Positions 1 to 8,036 are shown, counted from the first letter of the stretch. The stretch is 30,321 nucleotides of DNA from CAKZSB01 sp964646405 (GCA_964646405.1 CAZYDV010000028.1:1-30321); one strand, 5' to 3'. The notes: a model not told the origin generated them from the sequence alone. Numbers and translations are program-made.

Positions 1-465
1 CTGTCGCACGAGATCGGCGCCTTCATCGCAGGCGTGGCACTGGCGACCAATCCGATCGCACGCTTCATCGCCGAGAGCCTGAAGCCGCTGCGCGATTTTT
101 TCCTGATCATGTTCTTTTTCGGCCTCGGCGCTGGCTTCGATCCGATTAAGGCCTCGGCAGTGCTGCTGCCGGCTGCCGCGCTCGCGGCAGTAGCGCTGAC
201 GCTGAAGCCGCTGATTTTTTCCCTGTTGCTGCGTCAGCAAAACGAAAAGCCGGGCGTCGCCTCCGAGATCGGTGTAAGGCTGGGGCAAATCAGCGAATTT
301 TCGCTGCTGGTGGCGGTGGTCGCCAGCGGTGCGGGCGTGCTGTCAGAGGATGCCTCGCTGTTAATACAGACCGCGACGATCCTGACGTTCATCGCCTCAT
401 CCTACTGGATTGTCGCCCGCTATCCCACGCCGATCGCACTGGATGAAAAACTCCGCAGGGACTAG
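1..465 (+). CDS. CPA2-family cation:proton antiporter (KefB-like), 3' fragment
   Basis: The reading frame is open from the first base of the window to a TAG at 463-465, so only the C-terminal 154 residues are present. The fragment starts LSHEIGAFIAGVALATNP and continues through several hydrophobic helices. It contains EIGVRLGQISEFSLLVA, the glycine/serine-rich segment typical of monovalent cation:proton antiporters of the CPA2 (KefB/KefC) family in the inner membrane. The protein ends shortly after the last helix at LRRD, so no C-terminal TrkA-N nucleotide-binding domain is fused here, unlike classical KefB/KefC. The substrate (K+ or Na+ exchanged for H+) cannot be read from this fragment. 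It converges with the cytochrome gene on the opposite strand. The family call is fairly sure; the subtype is not. Confidence 0.82.
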   Translation: MSHEIGAFIAGVALATNPIARFIAESLKPLRDFFLIMFFFGLGAGFDPIKASAVLLPAAALAAVALTLKPLIFSLLLRQQNEKPGVASEIGVRLGQISEFSLLVAVVASGAGVLSEDASLLIQTATILTFIASSYWIVARYPTPIALDEKLRRD

Positions 466-485
466 TGAGAGGCTTTGCAGCGGGC

Positions 486-515
486 AAAAAAAAGGCCGGC
501 GAATGCGCCGGCCTT
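486..515 (-). terminator. Intrinsic terminator of the cytochrome c5-type gene
   Basis: A perfect 10-bp inverted repeat, AAGGCCGGCG at 492-501 and CGCCGGCCTT at 506-515, closes on the 4-base loop AATG. On the minus strand the stem is followed at once by a T-run (the A-run at 486-493 on the plus strand). This is the layout of a Rho-independent terminator reading leftwards, about 20 bases past the stop of the cytochrome gene. The plus-strand side lacks a T-run, so it should act mainly on the minus-strand transcript. Confidence 0.85.
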
Positions 516-535
516 GAATTCAAATATGCGTGAAA

Positions 536-1468
536 CTACTTCGCTATTATATACCCAATTGCCAGTTTCAGTTGTTCATCGGTCAAATTTGTTCCACCGC
601 GTGGCGGCATACCACCCTTGCCGGCGATCGAGTTGGCCAGCAGTGCGTCCATACCACCTTCCGCCATCCGCGCGTCCCAGGCGGCTTTATCGCCAAACTT
701 TGGGGCATTGGCAACACCGGTGCTATGGCAGGCGGCGCAAATCGTATCGACGGCGGTCTTGACGTCCTGCGGCACTTCGGCGGCCGCAACCGTTTGCGTC
801 TGGGCCGCAGGTGCTGCGGGTGCTGCCGGCTGAGCAGGCTGCGCACCAGCACCCTCGGCACCGGCGCTGGCACCCGCCAGAAACAGCGTGTAGCGGACCG
901 CTTCGCGCAGTTGCTCGTCGTCGAGATCGGATTCGGCCCTGGGTGGCATCGCACCCTTGCCGTTGATCACGCTGGCTGTCAGCTCATCAATGCCTTTGTC
1001 TGCCAGTTTGTTCCAGCTAACGCTGTCATCCAGACGCTGCGCGCCAGTCACACCCTTTTCGTGGCACCCTGCGCAGTTGGTGGCGACGACGGCTCGTACC
1101 TTGACGTCGAAGTCTTCCGCGCCGGTGACCTGGCTATTGGCCACTGCCAGCGCCTCGGGGGCTTTGGTTTCATCGGTGCTGACCTGCTCGGTCTGCGTGC
1201 TGGGTTCGTCTGCGGGCTTTGACGCCTGCTGGACTTCCTCGGCCTGCGGTTCGGCCGCCGACTCGGCTTGCGCTGGCGGTGCCGCGATGCGTGATTTGCC
1301 AACCGCACCGACGCGATCCCGCAGAGCGCCCTGCACCACCGGATCGTTGCTGTAATCGACGCCGGGGCTCAACATATTTGCCACCACAATGCAGAACAGT
1401 GTGAATAGCACGAGCGCGCCGATTACCACGCCAAATGTTTTGAAAAAAGCCGAGTCGCTGTGACTCAT
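536..1468 (-). CDS. Membrane-anchored diheme cytochrome c5-type protein
   Basis: A c-type cytochrome of about 310 residues, predicted to sit on the periplasmic face of the inner membrane and carry electrons. Residues about 10-33 form one transmembrane anchor. A Pro/Ala/Glu/Gln-rich linker follows to about residue 110, then two homologous heme domains separated by a second Ala/Pro linker. The heme sites are CAGCH (about 132-136) and CAACH (about 244-248). The likely distal methionines lie in GAMPPR (about 174) and GGMPPR (about 287), a pattern typical of cytochrome c5. I chose the ATG at 1468 because AGGGGG at about 1478-1483 is well spaced from it. A GTG two codons upstream (1474) would sit almost on the ribosome binding site. 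The gene lies 33 bases downstream of a small protein that resembles its own N-terminus and is probably co-transcribed with it. The exact redox partner is unknown. Confidence 0.88.
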   Translation of the reverse strand: MSHSDSAFFKTFGVVIGALVLFTLFCIVVANMLSPGVDYSNDPVVQGALRDRVGAVGKSRIAAPPAQAESAAEPQAEEVQQASKPADEPSTQTEQVSTDETKAPEALAVANSQVTGAEDFDVKVRAVVATNCAGCHEKGVTGAQRLDDSVSWNKLADKGIDELTASVINGKGAMPPRAESDLDDEQLREAVRYTLFLAGASAGAEGAGAQPAQPAAPAAPAAQTQTVAAAEVPQDVKTAVDTICAACHSTGVANAPKFGDKAAWDARMAEGGMDALLANSIAGKGGMPPRGGTNLTDEQLKLAIGYIIAK

Positions 1469-1501
1469 CCGCACAATCCCCCTATTTGCTGCTTTCGTGG
1501 G

Positions 1502-1696
1502 CTACTCGCTGACCCGAGACTGGCCTACCGGTCCCAGTTGAACCTGCATCATGTTCATGACCAACGGGTCAGATGCGTTGTCAACTGTCGGTGAAAGCAT
1601 ATTTGCCAAAATCATTATGACCAGGGTAAACATCACCAATAGTCCCAAGACAATACTCATAATCCTTATGAATACAGCATCTTCATTCCCGTGCAT
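1502..1696 (-). CDS. Small single-pass membrane protein paralogous to the cytochrome anchor
   Basis: A 64-residue protein with one strong hydrophobic helix (about residues 10-31) and a short periplasmic tail. It carries no heme motif. It aligns almost end to end with the N-terminus of the adjacent cytochrome: FTLVIMILANMLSP against FTLFCIVVANMLSP, then VD..SDPLV against VD..NDPVV, and GPVGQSRVS against GAVGKSRIA. This indicates a duplication of the anchor segment. GGGAG lies six bases before the ATG, which supports the start. It is the promoter-proximal gene of the minus-strand pair. Its function is unknown; it could be an assembly or docking partner of the cytochrome, or of an oxidase, but that is inference. 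Confidence 0.78.
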   Translation of the reverse strand: MHGNEDAVFIRIMSIVLGLLVMFTLVIMILANMLSPTVDNASDPLVMNMMQVQLGPVGQSRVSE

Positions 1697-1824
1697 CGGG
1701 TTCTCCCGTTAAATGGTTGTTTAGTGTTGGTCGGGCGAACGCCGAAACAATCTCGCAGCAGGTGCGAGGCGCTGAATTCTAGCAATCGCATCGACGCATA
1801 ACAATTATCGCGTACCGGACTCGA

Positions 1825-2553
1825 TCAGCTTGAGCCGGCGAATACGCGCCGCAGCAGTTCTGTGGTGCGGCGTACCGGATTTTCACGAATCGCCTTTTCC
1901 TCTTTGGCGACGTAAAAAAATACGCCATCGAGCGCGTACTCGAGCACATGCTCAGTCAGGTCGGCGTCCACTTTGGGGGCAAGTGGAATTCGCCGATACG
2001 ACGTGAGTAACTGATCGAACGCGCGAACTGCGCCCACCTGCGCCAGACTCGAATCCACGATCGGACGCATTTCCGCGGCCAGCGCATCGCCGGATGTCCT
2101 GCGGAAGTACTGTGTAGCGGCATCATCCGTGCCGCCAAGAATATTTTTTGCGTCGGCCAGCGTCATCTGCCGAATCGACTCGAGAAAAATATCTCGCGCC
2201 TTTGGCACCGCAGCCTCGGCTGCGTCGTTAAGACGATCCTCAAGGCTGTTAAATGCCCCGTCCAGCCCGACTTTGGAGGCCACATCGCGCGCGTTCGCCA
2301 CTGCTCTGGGCAGTGGAATGCGAATGTTGGCATCTCCGCCAAAGCCGTTTTCCTGTCCGAGCTGCGTGGTGACGTTGTTCGAGCCAATCGACAGCGCCTG
2401 CTTCAGCCCGCGCGCGATCTCGTCACCGCTCAGCGCACTGTCGCCCGCGAGCACAGCGCCAGCGACACGATTGAGATCCTCTAGAGAGGGTCCGTTGCCG
2501 GAACAGCCGGCCACAGCCAGAGTACTGCTAAGAATGAGCACGCGAAAAAACAT
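1825..2553 (-). CDS. DUF4197 family lipoprotein
   Basis: A 242-residue protein with a lipoprotein signal peptide: a short hydrophobic stretch ending in a lipobox with cysteine at about residue 17 (LAVAGCSG). The mature part is mostly helical and matches my memory of the DUF4197 family: an ARGLKQAL segment, a central PLP-type segment near GGDANIRIPLP, and a C-terminal LDGVFFYVAKEEKAIRENP signature. Length is normal for the family. The biochemical role of DUF4197 is not established. The protein is probably an envelope lipoprotein anchored to a membrane. It is transcribed away from the HlyD/M50 genes and need not be functionally linked to them. Confidence 0.85.
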   Translation of the reverse strand: MFFRVLILSSTLAVAGCSGNGPSLEDLNRVAGAVLAGDSALSGDEIARGLKQALSIGSNNVTTQLGQENGFGGDANIRIPLPRAVANARDVASKVGLDGAFNSLEDRLNDAAEAAVPKARDIFLESIRQMTLADAKNILGGTDDAATQYFRRTSGDALAAEMRPIVDSSLAQVGAVRAFDQLLTSYRRIPLAPKVDADLTEHVLEYALDGVFFYVAKEEKAIRENPVRRTTELLRRVFAGSS

Positions 2554-2992
2554 GATTTTCTCCGAAATCCTTCAAATGTGAGGCGGTAAATGACGAGTGA
2601 GGTGAGTAACTGCGGCAGTACAACATCCTTTGCGGGAAAAATTGAGCAAGCTTGCCAATTTTCCACCAAAGCACACGCCGCTCCCGGATCGTGGGACTGG
2701 CCAATGTTCGCACCAAATTGCCGACCGAGATACGGATCAGCGGTGCCTGCGTCTTTGCCAAGGAACTCACAAAGCCCGGCCACCGGTACCACCAAGCCTG
2801 CTCGCTGGTTCATTTGTTGCTGATTTGCTGGTCTGGAGCGCTGACCGGACATCGGCTGATCAGTCGCGTGATGACCATCTTTTTCGTGAGCACTGGATCT
2901 TCGGTGCCGAGGTTGCACCCTATCAACAGACACCCAGACCCGGCTCCAACACCACTGCCCAGCAGACATGACAAACCAACGGTACAAGTTTG
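2554..2992. other. Divergent intergenic region
   Basis: About 440 bases separate the minus-strand lipoprotein gene from the plus-strand GAF-HlyD gene. Several short open frames overlap here on both strands, but none has a ribosome binding site, a recognisable domain or consistent coding character, so I do not call a gene. The region should contain both divergent promoters. The one clear structural element is a dyad at 2638-2662, described separately. I could not assign -35/-10 boxes with confidence. Confidence 0.5.
2638..2662. promoter_or_regulatory. Dyad-symmetric element, possible operator
   Basis: AAAATTG, then one extra A, then GCAAG is followed directly by CTTGC and CAATTTT. This is a 12-bp inverted repeat with a single-base bulge and an AAGCTT centre. 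The flanks (GGGAAAA and TTTTCC) extend the symmetry loosely. It lies about 85 bases upstream of the lipoprotein gene and over 300 bases upstream of the GAF-HlyD gene. The lack of a spacer favours a protein-binding dyad over an RNA hairpin, though a 4-base AGCT loop is possible. No specific regulator can be named. Confidence 0.35.
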
Positions 2993-4900
2993 ATGATCGC
3001 GTCCGGAATTCCACTGTCTGACCCAGCAGCCGATCCGGCCGGCGATGCTGTGCATCCGCGTCAGCCTGCTGTCGGCGGCGTGTCACCCGACCGACACCAG
3101 GAGTCGGTCAACGAGGACGGTATTGGCGTCAATGTCTCGACCTGCGGGCTGAGCAACGAGCTCGCCAATCGCTGGCTGGTTTGGCAGTGCAAGATGATCG
3201 CAGACGTTATCTCTGCAGCCGTCTACCACACGGATGGTTCGTGCCTGGCCACCTGGCCGGTTGAGACCGACGGCGAGGACGTACTGCAAAAGACCGCCGA
3301 CGCGGCACGGCAGAACAATCGCGCCATCATCCGAACCGAAGTCAACTTCGGCATTAACGACAGTCGTATCGGCGATGCGATCGCCACACCGATCTATGCG
3401 GTCGGACAACCGCTGGCGTATGTTTCGGTGGTCATGACGCCGCGACCACAGTCGCGTCAGAACGCTGTGCTGCAGCTCATTCAATGGAGCGGTTACTGGC
3501 TTGAATCCCTGTCGCAGTTGTCTAACGGTATTCACCAGGAGTCTTCTACTTTCACGCAGTCGCTGCTGACAGCAATTCTCGGCCAGACCAGCTCGCAACA
3601 GGTGGCGATGCAACTGACCAACCAACTGGCGATACGACTCGCCTGCGAGCGTGCATCACTCGGCATTCGCGAGGGGTTGGTGGTTCGGCTGAAAAGCATA
3701 TCCGGGTTGGCTAATTTCGATGGTCGCACACAACTTTCCCGCTGTATTGAGGCCGCGATGGAAGAGGCGCTCGATATCGACGAGACGATTTGCTATCCGC
3801 CGCTGCCTGGCAAGAATTTTCCCGATAAGGCCCAGCGCGACCTGATCGCACAACAGGGCAGCACATCGGTTGCCACACTGCGGGTGCCGGGTCGAAGCGG
3901 CCATTTCGGCGCCATCACGCTAGAGCGCAACACCGGTGCACCGTTCGATGCCGACACCGTCGACTGGTGTCAGTCCGTGCTGGCAGTCGCCGGTCCGGTG
4001 ATCGAACTGAAACGCTTCGAGGAGCGACCTCTCTGGCGCAAAGCACTGGATGCCATGCGCACCACCCTCGTCGACCTGCTCGGCCCGGAGCGCCTGAAGC
4101 TGCGTGTGGTCAGCGCATCGATTCTCGGCGTCCTGCTGCTGGCATCGATCTTCAGCGGCACTTACGAAGTCCGTGCACCGGCCAGAATCAGTGGCACGGT
4201 CTCGCAGGTCGTGGCCGCACCACTGGCCGGATTTATTAAGTCGGCCGAGGTTCGCGCCGGCGACACGGTCGCCAACGGTCAGCTACTCGCGAACATCGAT
4301 GATCGATCACTGCAACTTGAACTCACCAAGTGGCAAAGCGAGAAGAACAAAACAGACAAGGCCTATCAGGAAGCCCTGGCGATGCGCGCTCGGACCGAGC
4401 TCAGCATTCTGCGCGCCAAGGCCGATCAAATCGATGCCGAGCTCGCCCTGGTGCAGTCGCAAATCGAGCGTACCAATCTGCGCGCACCGTTTGCCGGCTA
4501 CATCGTCAGCGGTGATCTAAATCAGTCACTTGGCTCACCGGTAGAGCTGGGCGATGTGCTGTTCGAAGTGGCGCCGCTAAACCAGTATCGCGTGGTGCTG
4601 GAAGTCAGCGAGCGAGATATGGCGGGTGTTGAGAAAGGACTGCCGGGGCGCATTCGCATCGCCGCAATGCCGCGGGATCCGATTGGCTTCGAGGTAGTGC
4701 AAATTGTTCCGCTGGCGGTATCCGACGATGGCGGCAGCTACTTTCGAGTCGAGGCGCAACTGGAGCGCGAGCTCGCGCAGTTGCGACCCGGCATGGAGGG
4801 TGTGGCGAGAATCGAAATTGGCGATCGCAAGCTGCTTTGGATCTGGACACACAATCTCTTCAGTCGCCTGCGTATGTGGTTCTGGTCTCTGGGTTGGTAA
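2993..4900 (+). CDS. GAF-domain sensor fused to HlyD-type membrane adaptor
   Basis: A protein of about 635 residues with an unusual fusion. Residues about 55-350 are soluble and look like two tandem GAF-like sensory domains; the second ends in FGAITLERNTGAPFDADT. A single transmembrane helix follows at about 375-392 (LGVLLLASIF). The remainder is an HlyD/membrane-fusion-protein module: a lipoyl/biotinyl half-motif (GFIKSAEVRAGDTVANGQLLA), a helical hairpin of about 70 residues, the second lipoyl half (ERTNLRAPFAGYI) and a beta-barrel. The end is rich in Trp/aromatics (WIWTHNLFSRLRMWFWSLGW). Topology would put GAF in the cytoplasm and HlyD in the periplasm. The ATG at 2993 directly follows a TTG at 2990; neither has a strong ribosome binding site, and a GTG near 3080 is an alternative. 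The next gene begins 6 bases after the stop. The domain call is firm; the ligand sensed is unknown. Confidence 0.85.
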   Translation: MIASGIPLSDPAADPAGDAVHPRQPAVGGVSPDRHQESVNEDGIGVNVSTCGLSNELANRWLVWQCKMIADVISAAVYHTDGSCLATWPVETDGEDVLQKTADAARQNNRAIIRTEVNFGINDSRIGDAIATPIYAVGQPLAYVSVVMTPRPQSRQNAVLQLIQWSGYWLESLSQLSNGIHQESSTFTQSLLTAILGQTSSQQVAMQLTNQLAIRLACERASLGIREGLVVRLKSISGLANFDGRTQLSRCIEAAMEEALDIDETICYPPLPGKNFPDKAQRDLIAQQGSTSVATLRVPGRSGHFGAITLERNTGAPFDADTVDWCQSVLAVAGPVIELKRFEERPLWRKALDAMRTTLVDLLGPERLKLRVVSASILGVLLLASIFSGTYEVRAPARISGTVSQVVAAPLAGFIKSAEVRAGDTVANGQLLANIDDRSLQLELTKWQSEKNKTDKAYQEALAMRARTELSILRAKADQIDAELALVQSQIERTNLRAPFAGYIVSGDLNQSLGSPVELGDVLFEVAPLNQYRVVLEVSERDMAGVEKGLPGRIRIAAMPRDPIGFEVVQIVPLAVSDDGGSYFRVEAQLERELAQLRPGMEGVARIEIGDRKLLWIWTHNLFSRLRMWFWSLGW

Positions 4901-4906
4901 CGACGC

Positions 4907-7054
4907 GTGAACGACTCGGCTATCACAAACGGCTGGCAGCAGATCGAGGGTCTCAGGCCTCGACTGCGCTCACACACGCATGCGACCGCGCACGTCTATC
5001 GCGGGCGGCGCTGGTATGTTCTGGCCGATCGCGCCAGCAATCGACATATGCGCTTCAACGAGCACGCCTATGAATTCATCGGTCGTCTCGATGGCGAAAA
5101 GACCGTCGCCGAAATCTATCAGGAGTCGCAGACCTCACTGGGCGACAACGCACCTTCGCAACAAAATATTATTAACCTGCTGACCCAGCTCTACTCCGCC
5201 AGCGTGTTGCACAGCAGCATGCCACCCGATGTTGAAGAGCTGTTCAAGCGCTATCAAAGTGAACGCCGTTCCAACCGTTTTCGCCGCTGGCTCAATCCGT
5301 TATCTCTACGCTTTCCGTTATTTGATCCAGACAATTTTCTGAATCGTTATGCGACATTGATCAGGCCGCTGTTTTCAACCGCAGGAATCGCTGTATGGGG
5401 TGTGACGATCGCCCTGGCGCTGCTGACACTATTTGTCTCATTTGGCGAAATTAGCGCAGCCGTTGGCGATCAGATCATCAAGCCTCAGAACCTGTTGATC
5501 ATGCTGCTGCTGTTCCCACTGATGAAAGCACTGCATGAATTCGGGCATGCATTTGCAGTCAAAGTATGGGGTGGCGAAGTACACGAAATGGGCATTACGC
5601 TGCTGGTACTGATGCCGATCCCCTATGTCGATGCATCTGCCGCCTGGGCATTTCAGGAAAAGTACAAACGCGTTCTGGTCGGCGCCGCTGGCCTGATCGT
5701 CGAGCTATTCATCGCCGCCGTGGCATTGATCATCTGGGCGGTGGTCGAACCGGGCCTGCTGCGCGATACCGCACTGGCTGCATTTTTCATCGGTGGCGTG
5801 TCGTCGATCTTCTTCAATGCCAATCCGCTTTTACGATTCGACGGTTACTACATCCTGCAGGATCTGGTCGAAATACCGAATCTGTACTCGCGCTCCAGCC
5901 GTTACTGGTTGTATCAAATAAAAGTCAGAGTACTGGGCCTCAAGGATTCTGCCTCGCCCGTCACTGCCGAGGGCGAACACCAATGGTTCCTGGGTTACGG
6001 CGCATTGGCCTGGATGTATCGCATGGTTATCATGGTGGTGATCTCCATTTTTCTGGCAAGCAAGTATTTTGCAGCCGGCGTGGTACTGGCTTTGTGGTCA
6101 TTCATTCTGCTGATTGTGCTCCCGCTCTATCGCGGCATCAGATACCTGGTGTCCAACCCGGAGCTGTCGGGCATTCGCAAACCGGCCATTCGCAACGTCG
6201 CCGCCGTATCCGTTCTGGTACTGGCGCTGATTTCCCTGTTGCCGTTTAGTCTGCACTCGAATGCACAGGGGATTGTCTGGGTACCTGAACAGGCGCATTT
6301 GTTTGCCAAGAGCGACGGATTCGTCACACGTGTTCACGCTGAGACTGGCGACGAGATCGAGGCCGGGACGTTGTTGGTCGATCTGCGCAATCCCAACCTG
6401 CAAGCGCGCGCCAATGTGCTGCAGGCTCGCTATCGGGAGCTAAAAGCACGCTATACCAGCGAGCGCTTCGATCAGCCGGTCAAAGCCGATCAGACGCAGG
6501 AGGAAATGCTGGCCGTACAGGCGGATCTCGAGTCGATCGACGATGACATCAACGGGCTGCAAATTTACGCCAACGTCAGCGGTCGCTTCGTCGTCGATGA
6601 ACAGCGCAAACTGATGGGAAGTTTCATCAAGAAGGGCGAGGCAATCGGTTACATCGTAAGCCCCGATCAACTGATCGTGCGGTTGGTCGTACCGCAACAG
6701 ACGATTGGGCTTGTACAAAGAAAAATGCGTGATGTTAGCGTGCGACTGGTCGAACAGCCCCATCACACGCTGCAGGCCGAGCTGCTTCGGCAAACGCCAT
6801 CCGGATCGGTGGCACTGCCGAGCCGCGCTCTCGGAGCCACCGGCGGCGGTGATGTGGCAGTAGACGCCAGCGACCGGAGTGGCACCACTGCAGCCGAGCC
6901 TGTCTTCCAGATCGATCTCAAGCTTTTAGATTCATTTAACGTTGCAGGCTTGGGCAGTCGCGCCCTGGTACGTTTTAACCACGGCAGAGAAAGTCTGGCA
7001 CAGCGCTGGCTACGCGGTATTCGACAACTCCTTTTGAGCCGCCTGTCGATATAG
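4907..7054 (+). CDS. PqqD-like / M50 zinc metalloprotease / HlyD-arm fusion membrane protein
   Basis: A 715-residue polytopic protein. Residues about 15-105 resemble a PqqD-like peptide-binding winged helix (YVLADRASNRHMRFN ... FIGRLDG). The membrane core is a site-2-protease-type M50 peptidase: HEFGH at residues 210-214 supplies two zinc histidines and the glutamate, and NPLLRFDG at 306-313 supplies the third ligand, an aspartate. Six to eight transmembrane segments are visible between about 150 and 455. After the last helix comes a periplasmic HlyD-like arm (GFVTRVHAETGDEIEAGTLL, a helical hairpin, then a barrel). The family resembles proteins annotated as putative peptide zinc metalloproteases. 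The start is a GTG at 4907, 6 bases after the previous stop and without a clear ribosome binding site, which suggests translational coupling. The substrate is unknown; the adjacent giant adhesin is the obvious candidate by context only. Confidence 0.88.
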   Translation: MNDSAITNGWQQIEGLRPRLRSHTHATAHVYRGRRWYVLADRASNRHMRFNEHAYEFIGRLDGEKTVAEIYQESQTSLGDNAPSQQNIINLLTQLYSASVLHSSMPPDVEELFKRYQSERRSNRFRRWLNPLSLRFPLFDPDNFLNRYATLIRPLFSTAGIAVWGVTIALALLTLFVSFGEISAAVGDQIIKPQNLLIMLLLFPLMKALHEFGHAFAVKVWGGEVHEMGITLLVLMPIPYVDASAAWAFQEKYKRVLVGAAGLIVELFIAAVALIIWAVVEPGLLRDTALAAFFIGGVSSIFFNANPLLRFDGYYILQDLVEIPNLYSRSSRYWLYQIKVRVLGLKDSASPVTAEGEHQWFLGYGALAWMYRMVIMVVISIFLASKYFAAGVVLALWSFILLIVLPLYRGIRYLVSNPELSGIRKPAIRNVAAVSVLVLALISLLPFSLHSNAQGIVWVPEQAHLFAKSDGFVTRVHAETGDEIEAGTLLVDLRNPNLQARANVLQARYRELKARYTSERFDQPVKADQTQEEMLAVQADLESIDDDINGLQIYANVSGRFVVDEQRKLMGSFIKKGEAIGYIVSPDQLIVRLVVPQQTIGLVQRKMRDVSVRLVEQPHHTLQAELLRQTPSGSVALPSRALGATGGGDVAVDASDRSGTTAAEPVFQIDLKLLDSFNVAGLGSRALVRFNHGRESLAQRWLRGIRQLLLSRLSI

Positions 7055-7090
7055 ATAAAGCAATCAAACGAACCCGAAGGTGATCCAGAT

Positions 7091-7990
7091 ATGAAACGGC
7101 AATGGACCGGCACACTACAAACGGCTGTCGTCACAGCAATGCTCGTCGCGCCGCTGGGCTCTCCCATGGCGCAAACCACTGACGAAATCGAACCCGCGGT
7201 AGAAACGGCAGTCGCTAACTCACTTCCGTCGATGGATTGCATCGTACAACCCAGTGAGGTGGTTGAACTGGGGACAAGCGTATCCGGAATACTCGAGCAA
7301 CTGAACGCTGATCGCAACGCTTTTGTCAGCGAAGGTGAAGTGGTGGCACGCCTTGAATCGAGCGTTGAGCAGGCCACACTCGAATTGGCAACCGCCCGCG
7401 CCGACCTCGAAACCACGCTGCAACTCAGAAAGGAAAACGCTGCATTTGGCAAGCGCACGCAAAAGCGCAATCAAAAGCTGTTTAAGGACTCGACTATCTC
7501 TGCCTACGATATGGATCGGGTAAAGACCGAAACCTATATTGCCCAGCTACAGGCAAAGCAGGAAGAAGACAATCAGCGCATTGCCCGTCTGGAGGCAGCG
7601 CGCGCGCACGAAGCCCTTGAGCAACGCACACTGCGCAGTCCGATCAATGGCGTCATCATGGAACGCTACAAATCGATCGGTGAATATATCGAAGCCGAAC
7701 CCGTATTCAAAATCGCGCAACTCAATCCGCTGCATGTCGAGTTGATTGTACCGATCGACCACTTCGGCTCCATTTCTCGTGGTATGCAGGCTGAGATCCA
7801 TCCAGAGGTTGCGCCCGACGGGCTCGATCGCCAGATTGCGACAGTTGTCAGCGTCGATCGTGTGGCGGATGCTGCCAGCGGTACGTTCAGTGTGCAACTA
7901 AGTCTGCCCAATGCCGGCTACCGAATCCCCAGCGGTGTGCGTTGCCACCTCGAATTTCTACAGCAGGAACTGGCCAGCACCGACCCATAG
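7091..7990 (+). CDS. Periplasmic HlyD-type adaptor (membrane fusion protein)
   Basis: A 299-residue exported protein. The signal peptide occupies about residues 1-27, with a likely cleavage after PMAQ. Next come the first lipoyl half-motif (residues about 50-85, with SGILEQLNADRNAFVSEGE), a charged helical hairpin of about 90 residues, the second lipoyl half (RSPINGVIMERYKSIGEYI) and a beta-barrel ending near RIPSGVRCHLEF. Two cysteines (MDCIV near the mature N-terminus and RCHL near the end) could form a disulfide. GAAGGTGA about 8 bases upstream is a good ribosome binding site. The gene follows the M50 fusion after 36 bases and is probably the last of a three-gene operon. It is short for an RND or ABC adaptor but complete in fold. 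A TolC-type partner is not visible in this window. Confidence 0.85.
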   Translation: MKRQWTGTLQTAVVTAMLVAPLGSPMAQTTDEIEPAVETAVANSLPSMDCIVQPSEVVELGTSVSGILEQLNADRNAFVSEGEVVARLESSVEQATLELATARADLETTLQLRKENAAFGKRTQKRNQKLFKDSTISAYDMDRVKTETYIAQLQAKQEEDNQRIARLEAARAHEALEQRTLRSPINGVIMERYKSIGEYIEAEPVFKIAQLNPLHVELIVPIDHFGSISRGMQAEIHPEVAPDGLDRQIATVVSVDRVADAASGTFSVQLSLPNAGYRIPSGVRCHLEFLQQELASTDP

Positions 7991-8004
7991 CGTATCAGTA
8001 ACGT

Positions 8005-8036
8005 CAGGCGATTGGCAGTGTTCTGCTGATCGCCTG
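8005..8036 (+). terminator. Strong hairpin after the HlyD/M50/HlyD operon
   Basis: CAGGCGAT (8005-8012) pairs perfectly with ATCGCCTG (8029-8036). Inside it GCAG (8015-8018) pairs with CTGC (8023-8026) around a TGTT loop, leaving a symmetric TG/TG internal loop. It begins 14 bases after the stop of the last adaptor gene. There is no T-run after it, so it is either a Rho-assisted or 3'-end-stabilising hairpin or a partial terminator that lets some transcription continue toward the giant adhesin gene. Confidence 0.5.

Noticed and set aside
530..1222. Long plus-strand open frame opposite the cytochrome gene
   Set aside because: It is antisense to the cytochrome, which has two heme motifs, a membrane anchor and a ribosome binding site. 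The plus-strand translation is low-complexity and matches no fold I recognise.
2481..3086. Possible gene(s) in the divergent intergenic region, on either strand
   Set aside because: Several frames overlap one another and the real neighbours; none has a convincing start, composition or known motif.
3083..3625. Minus-strand open frame of 180 codons opposite the GAF-HlyD gene
   Set aside because: It lies wholly inside the GAF region, whose plus-strand translation has clear domain structure. It is explained by high-GC reverse-frame openness.
2993..7990. Canonical type I secretion operon (ABC transporter, HlyD, TolC)
   Set aside because: No Walker A/B or ABC signature motif and no outer-membrane barrel is encoded here; the central protein is an M50 metalloprotease.
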